16,715 nucleotides of DNA, from NCBI GenBank assembly GCA_934527255.1, contig CAKTAM010000035.1, positions 1-16,715 on the forward strand, written 5' to 3'. The notes under the pieces were generated by a model. It saw only the letters and a list, made by a program, of their open reading frames with translations. It searched no databases and was not told the origin of the DNA. Made by a program: the position numbers and the translations under genes. Numbering within the stretch: position 1 is the first letter of the stretch; every line of letters starts with the position of its first letter. The stretch is from an uncultured Oscillospiraceae bacterium (GTDB lineage: Bacteria; Bacillota; Clostridia; Oscillospirales; Ruminococcaceae). This document shows, in pieces, positions 1 through 7,600 of the stretch.

Positions 1-395
1 ACCTGGTGTGCGACGCCATCAACGTGGCCATGCGCGAGCTGTTCCTGCAGATCGTCTACGGCCGCAGCCAGACCGCTTTCTCGGAGGACGGCCTGCCCGT
101 GGGCGCCGGCCTGGAGGATCTGGGCAAGGGCCTGCGCAGCATGACCGGCACCATCTTCTCCACCCGCGCCAAGGGCGTGCGTTATCTGGAGCTGACGGAG
201 GGCTATATCACCAAGCTGGCCGTCGATGAGAACAACGAGGTCATCGGCTATCAGTTTGTGCGTCTGGGCAAGATGATGGAAGCCATCCGTCACGGCACCG
301 ACCCGAAGGAGGCTTACGAGTCGAACGTGGGCACCTACGGCCGGTTCAAACAGGAAGACGGCGCGGTCAAGTATATTGACCCGCGCGAAGAATAA
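1..395 (+). CDS. Probable NifU-like iron-sulfur scaffold protein, C-terminal part (5' end outside window)
   Basis: The open frame enters from the left edge (first whole codon at base 3) and ends with TAA at 393-395, leaving about 130 residues. The visible part has one cysteine near its start (LVCDAI), then motifs GRSQTAF, LPVGAGLEDLGKGLRS and STRAKGVRYLEL, and ends KYIDPREE. I recall this pattern from proteins annotated in Clostridia as iron-sulfur cluster assembly scaffold proteins, encoded directly upstream of GGGtGRT genes. The N-terminal region, where ligand cysteines would be expected, is outside the window, so Fe-S binding cannot be judged here. Only 18 bases separate it from the GGGtGRT start codon, so the two are almost certainly one operon. 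The family name rests on memory of the pattern plus context; the coding call itself is secure. Confidence 0.6.
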   Translation, partial: LVCDAINVAMRELFLQIVYGRSQTAFSEDGLPVGAGLEDLGKGLRSMTGTIFSTRAKGVRYLELTEGYITKLAVDENNEVIGYQFVRLGKMMEAIRHGTDPKEAYESNVGTYGRFKQEDGAVKYIDPREE

Positions 396-413
396 GAGGG
401 GAGGAGACGTATC

Positions 414-1412
414 ATGGCAACTTTTGAATCTCAGGAGCGCCGCATGCCCAAAATTGAGGCCTGTCTGGCTGCCAACGGGCTGGAAAGCCTGGATGCCTGC
501 CGCGAGATGCTTCTTTCCAAGGGCATTGACTGCGAGGCCATTGTCAAGGGCGTGCAGCCCATCTGCTTTGAAAACGCCGTCTGGGCTTACACGCTGGGCA
601 CGGCCATTGCCGTCAAGCGCGGGCTGACCAGCGCCGCGGAATGTGCCGCCGCCATCGGCGAGGGCCTGGAGGCGTTCACCATTCCCGGCTCTGTGGCCGA
701 GCAGCGCAAGGTCGGCCTGGGCCACGGCAATCTGGGCGCAATGCTGCTGAACGACGACACCAAGTGCTTTGCGTTCCTGGCCGGTCACGAATCGTTCGCG
801 GCCGCCGAAGGCGCCATCGGCATTGCCCGTACCGCCAACAAGGTCCGCAAGACCCCGCTGCGCGTCATCCTGAACGGCCTTGGCAAGGATGCCGCCTATA
901 TCATCAGCCGCATCAACGGCTTCACCTATGTGGAGACCGACTTTGATTTTGCCACCGGCGAGCTGAAGGTCGTGCGTGAGAAGGCGTTCTCCAACGGCGA
1001 GCGCGCCGCCGTCAAGTGCTATGGCGCAAACGACGTGCTGGAGGGCGTTGCCATCATGAAGAAGGAGGCCGTGGAGGTCTCCATCACCGGCAACTCGACC
1101 AACCCCACCCGTTTCCAGCATCTGGTGGCCGGCACCTACAAGAAGTGGGCCATTGAAAACGGCAAGAAGTACTTCTCCGTTGCCTCCGGCGGCGGCACCG
1201 GCCGTACCCTGCACCCGGATAACGTGGCGGCAGGCCCCGCTTCCTACGGCCTGACCGACTCGATGGGCCGTATGCACGGCGACGCCCAGTTTGCAGGCTC
1301 CTCCAGTGTGCCCGCGCACGTGGAGATGATGGGCCTGATCGGCGCCGGCAACAACCCTATGGTGGGCATGACCGTCGCCTGCGCCGTGGCGGCCGCACAG
1401 GCCAACGCCTGA
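414..1412 (+). CDS. GGGtGRT-family protein, function unknown
   Basis: This is a complete 332-residue protein. The ATG at 414 follows a GAGGGGAGGAGA ribosome binding site with normal spacing. The family-defining signature SGGGTGRT lies at residues 258-265, in the C-terminal third, followed by a glycine- and alanine-rich end. No signal peptide or membrane segment is evident, so it is probably cytosolic. The family (GGGtGRT protein, Pfam) is widespread in anaerobic bacteria and has no established biochemical role that I know of. Pairing with a NifU-like scaffold gene suggests a link to metal-cluster or redox metabolism, which is inference only. The gene is the last of its operon: a strong terminator begins 34 bases after the TGA. 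Length and conserved regions look normal, with no sign of damage. Confidence 0.9.
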   Translation: MATFESQERRMPKIEACLAANGLESLDACREMLLSKGIDCEAIVKGVQPICFENAVWAYTLGTAIAVKRGLTSAAECAAAIGEGLEAFTIPGSVAEQRKVGLGHGNLGAMLLNDDTKCFAFLAGHESFAAAEGAIGIARTANKVRKTPLRVILNGLGKDAAYIISRINGFTYVETDFDFATGELKVVREKAFSNGERAAVKCYGANDVLEGVAIMKKEAVEVSITGNSTNPTRFQHLVAGTYKKWAIENGKKYFSVASGGGTGRTLHPDNVAAGPASYGLTDSMGRMHGDAQFAGSSSVPAHVEMMGLIGAGNNPMVGMTVACAVAAAQANA

Positions 1413-1446
1413 GCGTTTTCCCGGCGATAGACTCTTTCCAAACAGC

Positions 1447-1480
1447 AAAGCCGTTCCCCTTGTAGGGGAACGGCTTTTTT
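1447..1480 (+). terminator. Rho-independent terminator of the GGGtGRT operon
   Basis: A perfect 14-bp stem (AAAGCCGTTCCCCT at 1447-1460 paired with AGGGGAACGGCTTT at 1464-1477) with a 3-base loop is followed by a run of T through 1480. It sits 35-68 bases after the GGGtGRT stop codon, as expected for the operon end. Confidence 0.93.
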
Positions 1481-1807
1481 GTATCTCAAAAACCACTTGC
1501 GGGGCGAATCACCCGCAAAGCAAGCGGCGTATTGCCGACAAAAAGGGAAAGAGGGAGAAGGCCGCATTCTGAAAAAACACCCGGCGGGCCAAAAGGCTTT
1601 TCCCGCCGGGATCTCTGTTTCGTAGGCTTGTGTGCCGCAAAATTTTTTACAGCGCATATTTTGAAAAAGAGCGAGAAGCAGAGAATGCGGAAAAAACGGC
1701 CGCGCCTTACGGCATGGCGGGCGCTCAGCGGTATGTGCGCTCATCAGAACCCGCCGCAGGCAGGAAAGAGAAAGGGACGCCGCCGCGCCGCTTTATGCTG
1801 CCGCGCC
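1481..1807. other. Intergenic region between converging genes
   Basis: Apart from the minus-strand terminator annotated separately, no gene is supported here. Open frames crossing the region lack a ribosome binding site and run antisense into the cotransporter gene. A 12-base direct repeat, CCGCGCCTTACG, occurs at 1700-1711 and 1801-1812, the second copy covering the cotransporter stop codon; it may be a small old duplication or chance. A short A/T-rich patch lies near 1637-1672. Confidence 0.6.
1572..1610 (-). terminator. Rho-independent terminator for the Na+/phosphate cotransporter gene
   Basis: Read on the minus strand, CCCGGCGGG (1602-1610) pairs with CCCGCCGGG (1580-1588) around a 13-base loop and is followed by TGTTTTTT (complement of 1572-1579). 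It lies about 200 bases after the minus-strand stop codon, so the transcript would have a long 3' untranslated tail. Confidence 0.8.
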
Positions 1808-3565
1808 TTACGCGTTCAGATATGCGCGGGCATACTCGTCGTAGGCGTGGGCAAACTGCTGGCTGCCGGTGCGCACACTGCGCAGATAGCCGTGCACATC
1901 CAAGCTGTCGTGGGTCATTTCAATCACGCACCCGGCAATATTGGAGCAATGATCCGAAACGCGCTCCAGATTGTTCAGCAGGTCCGCCCAGACAAACCCG
2001 GCCTCAATGCTGCACTCGCCCTGCTGCATCCGGCGGATGTGGCGGGCGCGCAGCTGCTCCTTCAGCACATCCACCACCTGTTCCAGCGGCTCGACCCGGG
2101 CGGCGGCGTTCAGGTCGTTTTCGGCAAAGGCGCTCATGGCCAGCGTCAGCGCCTCCTCCACGGCCTGCACCATATTGCGCAGCTCGCCGCTGGCCGCGCC
2201 GGAGAACGAAATGCCTTTGCTGTGCATCTCCTCGGCCGATTCCACCAGGTTGACCGCATGGTCGGAGATGCGCTCAAAATCGCCGATGACGTGCAGCAGC
2301 TTGGCCGATTCGCTGCTGTCCCGGTCGCTGAGGGGACGGGTGCTCAGCTTGACCAGATAGCTGCCCAGCACATCCTCATAGCGGTCGGCCTCATCCTCCC
2401 AGGCGCGCACCCGGGCGGCGGCCTCGGCGTCATAATGGGTCAGCAGCCCGGCGGCCTGCCGCAGCGCCTGCGCCGATATCTGGGCCATGGCCGCGGCGGT
2501 AATGCGGCAGCGCTCCAGCGCAATGGCGGGGGTGGCCAGCAGGCGCTCGTCCAGCTCCAGCCCGGGGTGGGCGGGCTGCGCGGTCTTCGGCTCGGGGATC
2601 AGTCGGCACGAAAGCTTTTCCAGCAGCCCGGCGGCGGGCAGCAGCAGCAGGGTACACAGCACGTTGAAGCCGGTGTGCACCACGGCAATGTCAAATTCGG
2701 TGACGGGCGCATCCGTCAGGGCGGCAATGGGCAGCAGCGCCCGTGCCAGACAAAACAGCGACAGCAGCACCGCCGTACCGATCAGATTAAAGCACAGGTG
2801 CACCACCGAGGCGCGGCGGGCGTTGCGGTTGGCCCCAATGGAGGACAGCAGCGCCGTGGCGCAGGTGCCGATGTTCTGCCCCATGATGATGGGCACGGCC
2901 GCCCCAAGGCTGACCTGCCCCGTGGAGGCCAGCGCCTGCAGAATGCCGACGGAGGCGGAGGAGGACTGGATGACGGCCGTCAGCACCGCCCCGGCCAGCA
3001 CACCCAGCAGCGGGTTGGTGAACAGCAGCAGAATGCGGCGGAAGCCCTCTACCTGCGCCAGCCCGGCCACTGCGCCGGACATGGTCTCCATGCCGTACAT
3101 CAGCACGGCAAAGCCCAGCAGAATGGTGGCGGTATCCTTTCGTTTGCTGTTTTTGCCGGTCATGTACAGCACAATGCCAACGACGGCCAGCACCGGCGTA
3201 AACGAGGAGGGCTTGAGCAGCTGCACAAAAAAGCTGCTGCTTTCGATGCCGGTCAGGCTGAGCAGCCACGCCGTGACGGTGGTGCCCACGTTGGCCCCCA
3301 TGATGACGTTGATGGCCTGCCGCAGGGTGAGCAGGCCGGAGTTGACGAACCCCACCACCATCACCGTGGTGGCCGAGGAGGACTGGATGATGGCCGTGAC
3401 CCCCAGCCCGGTGAAAAAACCGGCGGCGCGGCCGTTGGTCAGCCGCCCCAGAATGGTTTTCAGGCCGTCGCCTGCGCGCTTTTCCAGCGCATCGCCCATC
3501 AGGCTCATGCCAAACAAAAACAGACACAGCCCCCCGGCCAGTGTCAGCACATCAAACAAGCTCAT
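1808..3565 (-). CDS. Na+/phosphate cotransporter family protein with C-terminal PhoU-like domain
   Basis: A 585-residue protein starting at ATG 3563-3565, preceded by an AGAGGGAG ribosome binding site. The N-terminal half is a multi-pass membrane domain made of two inverted-type repeats of the Na/Pi-cotransporter family (PF02690). Each carries the hallmark QSSSA motif: QSSSATT at residues 61-67 and QSSSAS at 200-205, each followed by an MGxNxGT stretch (MGANVGTT and MGQNIGTC). From about residue 350 to 560 the sequence is helical and PhoU-like, with repeated acidic/hydrophobic patterns such as VIGDFERISDHAVN and LERVSDHCSNIAG. The family moves phosphate, probably with sodium, across the cytoplasmic membrane; the PhoU-like part is thought to be regulatory. 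It is a single-gene unit with its own promoter and terminator, and converges on the GGGtGRT operon. Substrate assignment is by family; some members may transport other anions. Confidence 0.92.
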   Translation of the reverse strand: MSLFDVLTLAGGLCLFLFGMSLMGDALEKRAGDGLKTILGRLTNGRAAGFFTGLGVTAIIQSSSATTVMVVGFVNSGLLTLRQAINVIMGANVGTTVTAWLLSLTGIESSSFFVQLLKPSSFTPVLAVVGIVLYMTGKNSKRKDTATILLGFAVLMYGMETMSGAVAGLAQVEGFRRILLLFTNPLLGVLAGAVLTAVIQSSSASVGILQALASTGQVSLGAAVPIIMGQNIGTCATALLSSIGANRNARRASVVHLCFNLIGTAVLLSLFCLARALLPIAALTDAPVTEFDIAVVHTGFNVLCTLLLLPAAGLLEKLSCRLIPEPKTAQPAHPGLELDERLLATPAIALERCRITAAAMAQISAQALRQAAGLLTHYDAEAAARVRAWEDEADRYEDVLGSYLVKLSTRPLSDRDSSESAKLLHVIGDFERISDHAVNLVESAEEMHSKGISFSGAASGELRNMVQAVEEALTLAMSAFAENDLNAAARVEPLEQVVDVLKEQLRARHIRRMQQGECSIEAGFVWADLLNNLERVSDHCSNIAGCVIEMTHDSLDVHGYLRSVRTGSQQFAHAYDEYARAYLNA

Positions 3566-3616
3566 AAAAGCACTCCCTCTTTCCGGTGCATTTTACCCAT
3601 TCTTCTCATCGTACCA

Positions 3617-3644
3617 AGCATAACAGAGGGATGTCGGATGTAAA
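3617..3644 (-). promoter_or_regulatory. Candidate sigma-A promoter for the Na+/phosphate cotransporter gene
   Basis: On the minus strand, TTTACA (complement of 3639-3644) and TATGCT (complement of 3617-3622) are separated by 16 bases and lie about 50-80 bases upstream of the start codon. The local sequence is A/T-richer than its surroundings. No PhoB-type box was recognised. Confidence 0.45.
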
Positions 3645-4205
3645 AGAAATTCAGGTTAAATCCATGTAAAATTTGTGCCGGATCGCCGCAGCTTTTGGCC
3701 CGCTGGGGCCGGTGGGTGCGGCATACGGGGCGCACAGGCCGCCCGGCAAAGCGCCGCGCCAAACGGCAGAGGCATTTTTCTGCATCCGGGCAGGTGCTGC
3801 GCGGGGACGGCCGACGGTCTTTCCCGCGGCGTTAGCCCCCAAAAAACGGCGAAAAAGCGCCTGCTTGGCGGCATTGTGGCGGAATTTGTATTGACTTTGC
3901 CCCGTTATGAGCGTACTATTAGTATAGAGTAATATAACTGCTTTTGCGGGGCAGCCCTTTGGAACGTACTGCTGCTGCCGCACCCGTTTTTGGGAAAAGA
4001 AAGCAGTGCTGCGGCAGACAGCCGCCCAAAAGGGCCGTCATGCGGCGGCAAAAAGCGCGGCGCGTGTTTCAACGGGCGATCGGCGGCAGGGGCCGCCAGA
4101 GTGCCGCATCCGGCTTTGGCGCCGACGGGCAGGCTGCTGCCGCCGTCGGCTGATGAAAAACAGGGGGCGCTGCGATGGATCATACCCACAAAAGGCTGCT
4201 TATTC
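3645..4205. other. Intergenic region and long untranslated leader of the kinase cluster
   Basis: This 560-base stretch lies between the divergent cotransporter promoter and the first recognisable kinase-derived sequence. Positions 3660-3890 are G/C-rich and I see nothing in them. The main feature is the strong plus-strand promoter at 3891-3919. Its leader contains an 8-bp inverted repeat (CTGCCGCA 3975-3982 with TGCGGCAG 4010-4017, 27-base loop). Near the end is a start-like context: AGGGGGC around 4162, then ATG at 4175-4177 reading MDHTHKRLLIH. That frame stops at 4247-4249 after 24 codons. The plus-strand open frame crossing the leader has no start signal and its product looks like no protein, so I do not call it coding. 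Confidence 0.55.
3891..3919 (+). promoter_or_regulatory. Strong sigma-A promoter of the hybrid-kinase cluster
   Basis: TTGACT at 3891-3896 and TACTAT at 3914-3919 are separated by the optimal 17 bases, and an A/T-rich initiation region follows. This is the best promoter match in the window. It points into the leader of the decayed kinase and the two intact hybrid kinases, and there is no terminator between it and position 7435. Confidence 0.75.
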
Positions 4206-4781
4206 ACCCGGCGGCTGGTCGAGGCGCTGGGCGGCGCCATCCGCTGTGAAAGCACACCCGGCAGGGGCAGCACCTTTATCTGTACGTTTGCGTTCCGCAT
4301 CGGCACGGCGGCGGCCCTGCCGCAGCCCGGCGAAGCGCCGCCGCAGCCGATGGGCCGCGGCAAACGGGTGCTGCTGGTGGAGGATAATGCCCTGAACCGC
4401 GAAATTTCGCGCGAGCTGCTGGAAAGCGAGGGCTTTGCCGTGGAGGAGGCCGACGACGGCGATGTGGCGGTGGAAAAGGTGCGCCGCTCGCAGCCGGGCG
4501 ATTACGACCTGATCCTGATGGATGTGCAGATGCCCCGCCTGAACGGGTTTGACGCCACGCGGCAGATTCGGGCGCTGGCCGACCGCCGGCTGGCGGCCAT
4601 TCCGGTGCTGGCGGTGACGGCCAACGCTTTTGAGGAGGATCGGGCCGCCGCGCTGGCCGCCGGGATGAACGGCCACATTGCCAAGCCCATTGACCGGCAG
4701 GCCCTGCATGCGCAGCTGTGCGGCTGCATGGCAGGCCAGACGCCGGATGCCTCCAAGGCAGGAGAGAACGAGGAAGCATGA
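4206..4781 (+). pseudogene. Hybrid histidine kinase remnant: end of ATPase domain plus intact receiver domain
   Basis: The frame in register with the TGA at 4779-4781 begins to resemble a protein only at about 4206, with TRRLVEALGGAIRCEST, the segment just after the G2 box of a histidine kinase ATPase domain. The sensor, the H box, the N box and GTGLG are all absent. A complete receiver follows: VLLVEDNALNRE, phospho-acceptor Asp in LILMDVQMP at 4521-4523, and the ANAFEED...GMNGHIAKPID end typical of hybrid-kinase receivers. An in-frame ATG at 4350 could give a receiver-only product of about 143 residues, with Asp at residue 58, but it has no ribosome binding site. The stop overlaps the next kinase's start (ATGA), so translation through here could couple to it. 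Most likely an internal deletion of a full hybrid kinase; a functional stand-alone receiver or an assembly error remain possible. Confidence 0.75.
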
Positions 4782-7435
4782 AAAAGGAAAAGAAGAGCAC
4801 CGTCGTGCAGGAGTGCGGCGCGGGAAAGCAGATGCTGCAGGTGCTGGTGATCGTGCTGCTGGTCGTCGGCTTCAGCACGGCGCTGTTTTTGCGGTTTTAC
4901 GGCGCGTACATTGACAAAATGCTGTATGCCGAGCGGCAAAGCCAGATGAACGCCGTGACCGACCAGCTGTTTGCGGGGCTGGAGGAGGTGGTGCAGACCC
5001 AGTGGCGCGACAGCGACGCCTACAGCAATTACATTGAGCTGGGGGCCATTTCCACCACGCAGGAGCTGACCCGCTTTATGGAAAAGCAGGCGCAGCTGAA
5101 CGGCCTGACGGACAGTGGGTCAGAGCTGGTGGCGGTGGATGCCGACGGCAATGCCTATAGCCAGAACGGCCCGTGCGGCCCGCTGCAGGAGGACCGGCTG
5201 CAAAGCGGCGGCGAGCGCGTCAGCTTTGCAGCGCCTTCCCGCACGGCCCATCAGATGCAGATGTTTTTCCTCACGCGGCTGCAGCAGCCGGTCACGCTTT
5301 CCACTGCGGAGGGCGGCACGGTCACTCTGACCTATTACGGCGTTGCCCGCAGCATGCAGGTGCTGACGCCGTATTTTGACTGTGTGGCCTACAACGGCGA
5401 AAACAGTGTGTATGTGCTGAACGACGACGGCAGCTGCCTGTTTTTCAGCGGCAGCCCGCTGCTGCCGCAGGGCAACGTTTATGATACGCTGCGGCAGATG
5501 GATTATCTGCACGGGGCCTCGGTGGAAAGCGTGCGCGCCCAGCTGGCCGCGCAGGGCGTGGCCATGGCCGATGCCTGCTTTGGAGGGCGCGAGTACTGCT
5601 ATACGCTCTACCGCCTGGAAGGCGCCGGGTGGAACCTGCTGTTTGTGGTGCCTGCCGCCAGTGTGGCGGCCAACACGCTGACCATGGTCAACGCCACGGT
5701 GCGGCTGGTGCTGCTGTTTGCCGCCGGGCTGCTGGTGGTGTGCGCGGCCATCATCTTTATTCTGCTGCGTGTGCGGCAAAAGCAGATGGTCGAGATTGAG
5801 CATCGCGCCACGCAGGCGCTGGAGCAATTGAATGTCGAACTGGACCGCAAAAACGCCGCTCTGTCGCAGGCGGTGCGGCAGGCCCAGACGGCCAGCAAGG
5901 CCAAAAGCGATTTTCTGGCCAATATGTCGCATGATATCCGCACCCCCATGAACGCCATTGTCGGCCTCACCAGCCTGATGGAGCACGAGACCGGCGCCTC
6001 GGAAAAAATGCGCACCTATGTGCAGAAGGTGCAGCTGACCAGCCGCCACCTGCTGAGCCTTATCAATGATATTCTGGATATGAGCCGCATCGAATCCGGC
6101 GAGGTGACGCTGAGCCGCGAGCCGTTCTCTCTGGCCGAGCAGATCGGCCAGGTGGATGGTATTATCCGCACCCACACCGCCGACCGCGGGCAAAGCTTTG
6201 AAATCTGCGTGCACGAGATCGTGCATGAGGATCTCATCGGCGACGCCGTGCGTCTGCGGCAGGTACTGCTGAACCTGCTTTCCAACGCCGTCAAATACAC
6301 CCCCAACGGCGGCGACATCCGGCTGGAAATTGCCGAGGAGCCCTGCGCGCAGCCCGGCCTTGCCGCGCTGACCTTTGCCGTGACGGATAACGGCTATGGC
6401 ATGACGGCCGCGTTTCAGCGCCGCTTGTTCGAGCCGTTCACCCGGGCCGAAAACTCGGTGACGAACCGGGTGCAGGGCACCGGCCTTGGCATGGCCATCA
6501 CCAAAAACATTGTCGATATGATGGGCGGTGACATTCAGGTGCAGAGCGCGCCGGAAAAGGGCAGCCGCTTTACCGTGACGCTGCAGCTGGAGATCAACGC
6601 CGCGGCCGACCTGTCGGCGTGCTGCGGCAGCGTGCTGCTGGTGACGGCACAGGAGCAGCTGGCCCGCAACGTGGCCGCCGCCCTGCAGAACAGCGGTGCG
6701 GCGCTGACGGTCGTCGCCAGTGTGCCGCAGGCGGTGCAGCAGCTGCAGGCCGCCCCGACAGAGGCCGTGCTGCTGCAGGGAATGTTGGGAACGGATGCGC
6801 TGCCCGGGGCCATACAGGCCCTGCGCGCGGCCGCGGGCGAGCGGACGCTGCTGTTCTGTCTGGATACCGCCCAGCCCGACCAGGTGCGGGAGGCGCTGCA
6901 TCAGGCCGGTGCGGATGGGCTGGTGCCGCGGCCGTTCTTCCGGGCGCGGCTGGCCGCCGCGATCGAGGCGGCCAGCACCGGCACGGCCGATGTGCCGCCG
7001 TGCCCGGTGCTGCAGGGCATGCGCCTGCTGTGCGCCGAGGATAACCCCCTGAACGCCGAAATTCTGTCGGCGCTGCTGAAAATGCAGGGCGCGGTATGCA
7101 CCATTTACCCCGACGGGGCGCAGCTGGTGCGCGCGTTTGAGCAGCTGCCGCCCAGTGGGTGCGACGCCATTCTGATGGATGTGCAGATGCCGGTGATGAA
7201 CGGGTACGAGGCCACCACCGCCATCCGCGACAGCAAAAACCCGCTGGGGCGCACGGTGCCCATCATTGCCATGACGGCAAACGCCTTTGCCGAGGATGTG
7301 CAGCGCAGCCTTGCCGTCGGCATGAACGCGCATGTCTCCAAGCCGGTGGATATGGCCCTGCTGGAGCGTATACTGCGCGGTTTTCAGCCTACCCCCCCCC
7401 CCCCCCCCCGAGGGGGAGAGTATATGGGCCTCTGA
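4778..7435 (+). CDS. Membrane-bound hybrid sensor histidine kinase with degenerate and intact receiver domains
   Basis: 885 residues from ATG 4778, which overlaps the preceding stop as ATGA and has AGGAGAG 11 bases upstream. Transmembrane helices at about residues 20-38 and 310-330 enclose an extracellular sensor of about 270 residues that I cannot assign to a named ligand family. A basic, coiled-coil-like linker (331-375) leads to HisKA with phospho-acceptor His385 (SHDIRTPMN). The ATPase domain has N503, TDNGYGM and GTGLGM starting at residue 567. Residues about 617-735 are receiver-like but degenerate: the acceptor Asp is Gln667 and the usual Lys is Arg718. A second receiver is intact (CAEDNPLN, Asp801 in ILMDVQMP, ANAFAED...SKPVD). 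After the receiver the frame crosses an 18-C run that adds a proline-rich tail ending RGGEYMGL. It probably shares the promoter at 3891 and phosphorylates its own receiver, then an Hpt protein. Confidence 0.93.
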   Translation: MKKEKKSTVVQECGAGKQMLQVLVIVLLVVGFSTALFLRFYGAYIDKMLYAERQSQMNAVTDQLFAGLEEVVQTQWRDSDAYSNYIELGAISTTQELTRFMEKQAQLNGLTDSGSELVAVDADGNAYSQNGPCGPLQEDRLQSGGERVSFAAPSRTAHQMQMFFLTRLQQPVTLSTAEGGTVTLTYYGVARSMQVLTPYFDCVAYNGENSVYVLNDDGSCLFFSGSPLLPQGNVYDTLRQMDYLHGASVESVRAQLAAQGVAMADACFGGREYCYTLYRLEGAGWNLLFVVPAASVAANTLTMVNATVRLVLLFAAGLLVVCAAIIFILLRVRQKQMVEIEHRATQALEQLNVELDRKNAALSQAVRQAQTASKAKSDFLANMSHDIRTPMNAIVGLTSLMEHETGASEKMRTYVQKVQLTSRHLLSLINDILDMSRIESGEVTLSREPFSLAEQIGQVDGIIRTHTADRGQSFEICVHEIVHEDLIGDAVRLRQVLLNLLSNAVKYTPNGGDIRLEIAEEPCAQPGLAALTFAVTDNGYGMTAAFQRRLFEPFTRAENSVTNRVQGTGLGMAITKNIVDMMGGDIQVQSAPEKGSRFTVTLQLEINAAADLSACCGSVLLVTAQEQLARNVAAALQNSGAALTVVASVPQAVQQLQAAPTEAVLLQGMLGTDALPGAIQALRAAAGERTLLFCLDTAQPDQVREALHQAGADGLVPRPFFRARLAAAIEAASTGTADVPPCPVLQGMRLLCAEDNPLNAEILSALLKMQGAVCTIYPDGAQLVRAFEQLPPSGCDAILMDVQMPVMNGYEATTAIRDSKNPLGRTVPIIAMTANAFAEDVQRSLAVGMNAHVSKPVDMALLERILRGFQPTPPPPPRGGEYMGL
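7392..7409 (+). repeat. Homopolymeric tract of 18 C at the 3' end of the hybrid kinase gene
   Basis: Eighteen consecutive C residues lie inside the coding frame just after the last receiver domain. The frame is read ACC, five CCC, CGA. One fewer C gives a tail beginning EGESIWASD and ending at a TGA near 7466; one more C gives PRGRVYGPL and a stop near 7452. Slippage would therefore change only the last 8-19 residues and leave all catalytic domains intact. Tracts this long are prone to slippage in vivo and to sequencing or assembly error. Confidence 0.9.
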
Positions 7436-7600
7436 CTGCGCTGCAGGGCTGATAGAGCCGCTGTGAGAGCGTCTGCGTTTTCCCCATGACGCCGCGGGCC
7501 CCTGCCCGCCGGAAAATGCCGCTTGTGCCGCAGCACGCCGTCAGCCCGGTGCAGAAATGACCGCCAGCATACCAACGCCATTGTGGGAGAACTTTTGTTT

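Noticed and set aside
1532..3643. Plus-strand open frame of 703 codons opposite the Na+/phosphate cotransporter
   Set aside because: The product is Q/G/H-rich and repetitive, runs through a terminator, and has no ribosome binding site; the minus strand encodes a clear membrane transporter.
3920..4170. Possible cyclic di-GMP or other riboswitch in the kinase-cluster leader
   Set aside because: I looked for the conserved motifs of the two cyclic di-GMP riboswitch classes and other common classes and found none. Only one long-loop inverted repeat is present.
5120..7333. Antisense open frame of 737 codons opposite the membrane hybrid kinase
   Set aside because: Same cause: a compositional shadow with no start signal and no recognisable domain.
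7491..7512. GCGGGC/GCCCGC hairpin between the two hybrid kinases as a terminator
   Set aside because: It is followed by CGGAAAATG rather than T residues, so it should not stop transcription; the kinases are more likely co-transcribed.
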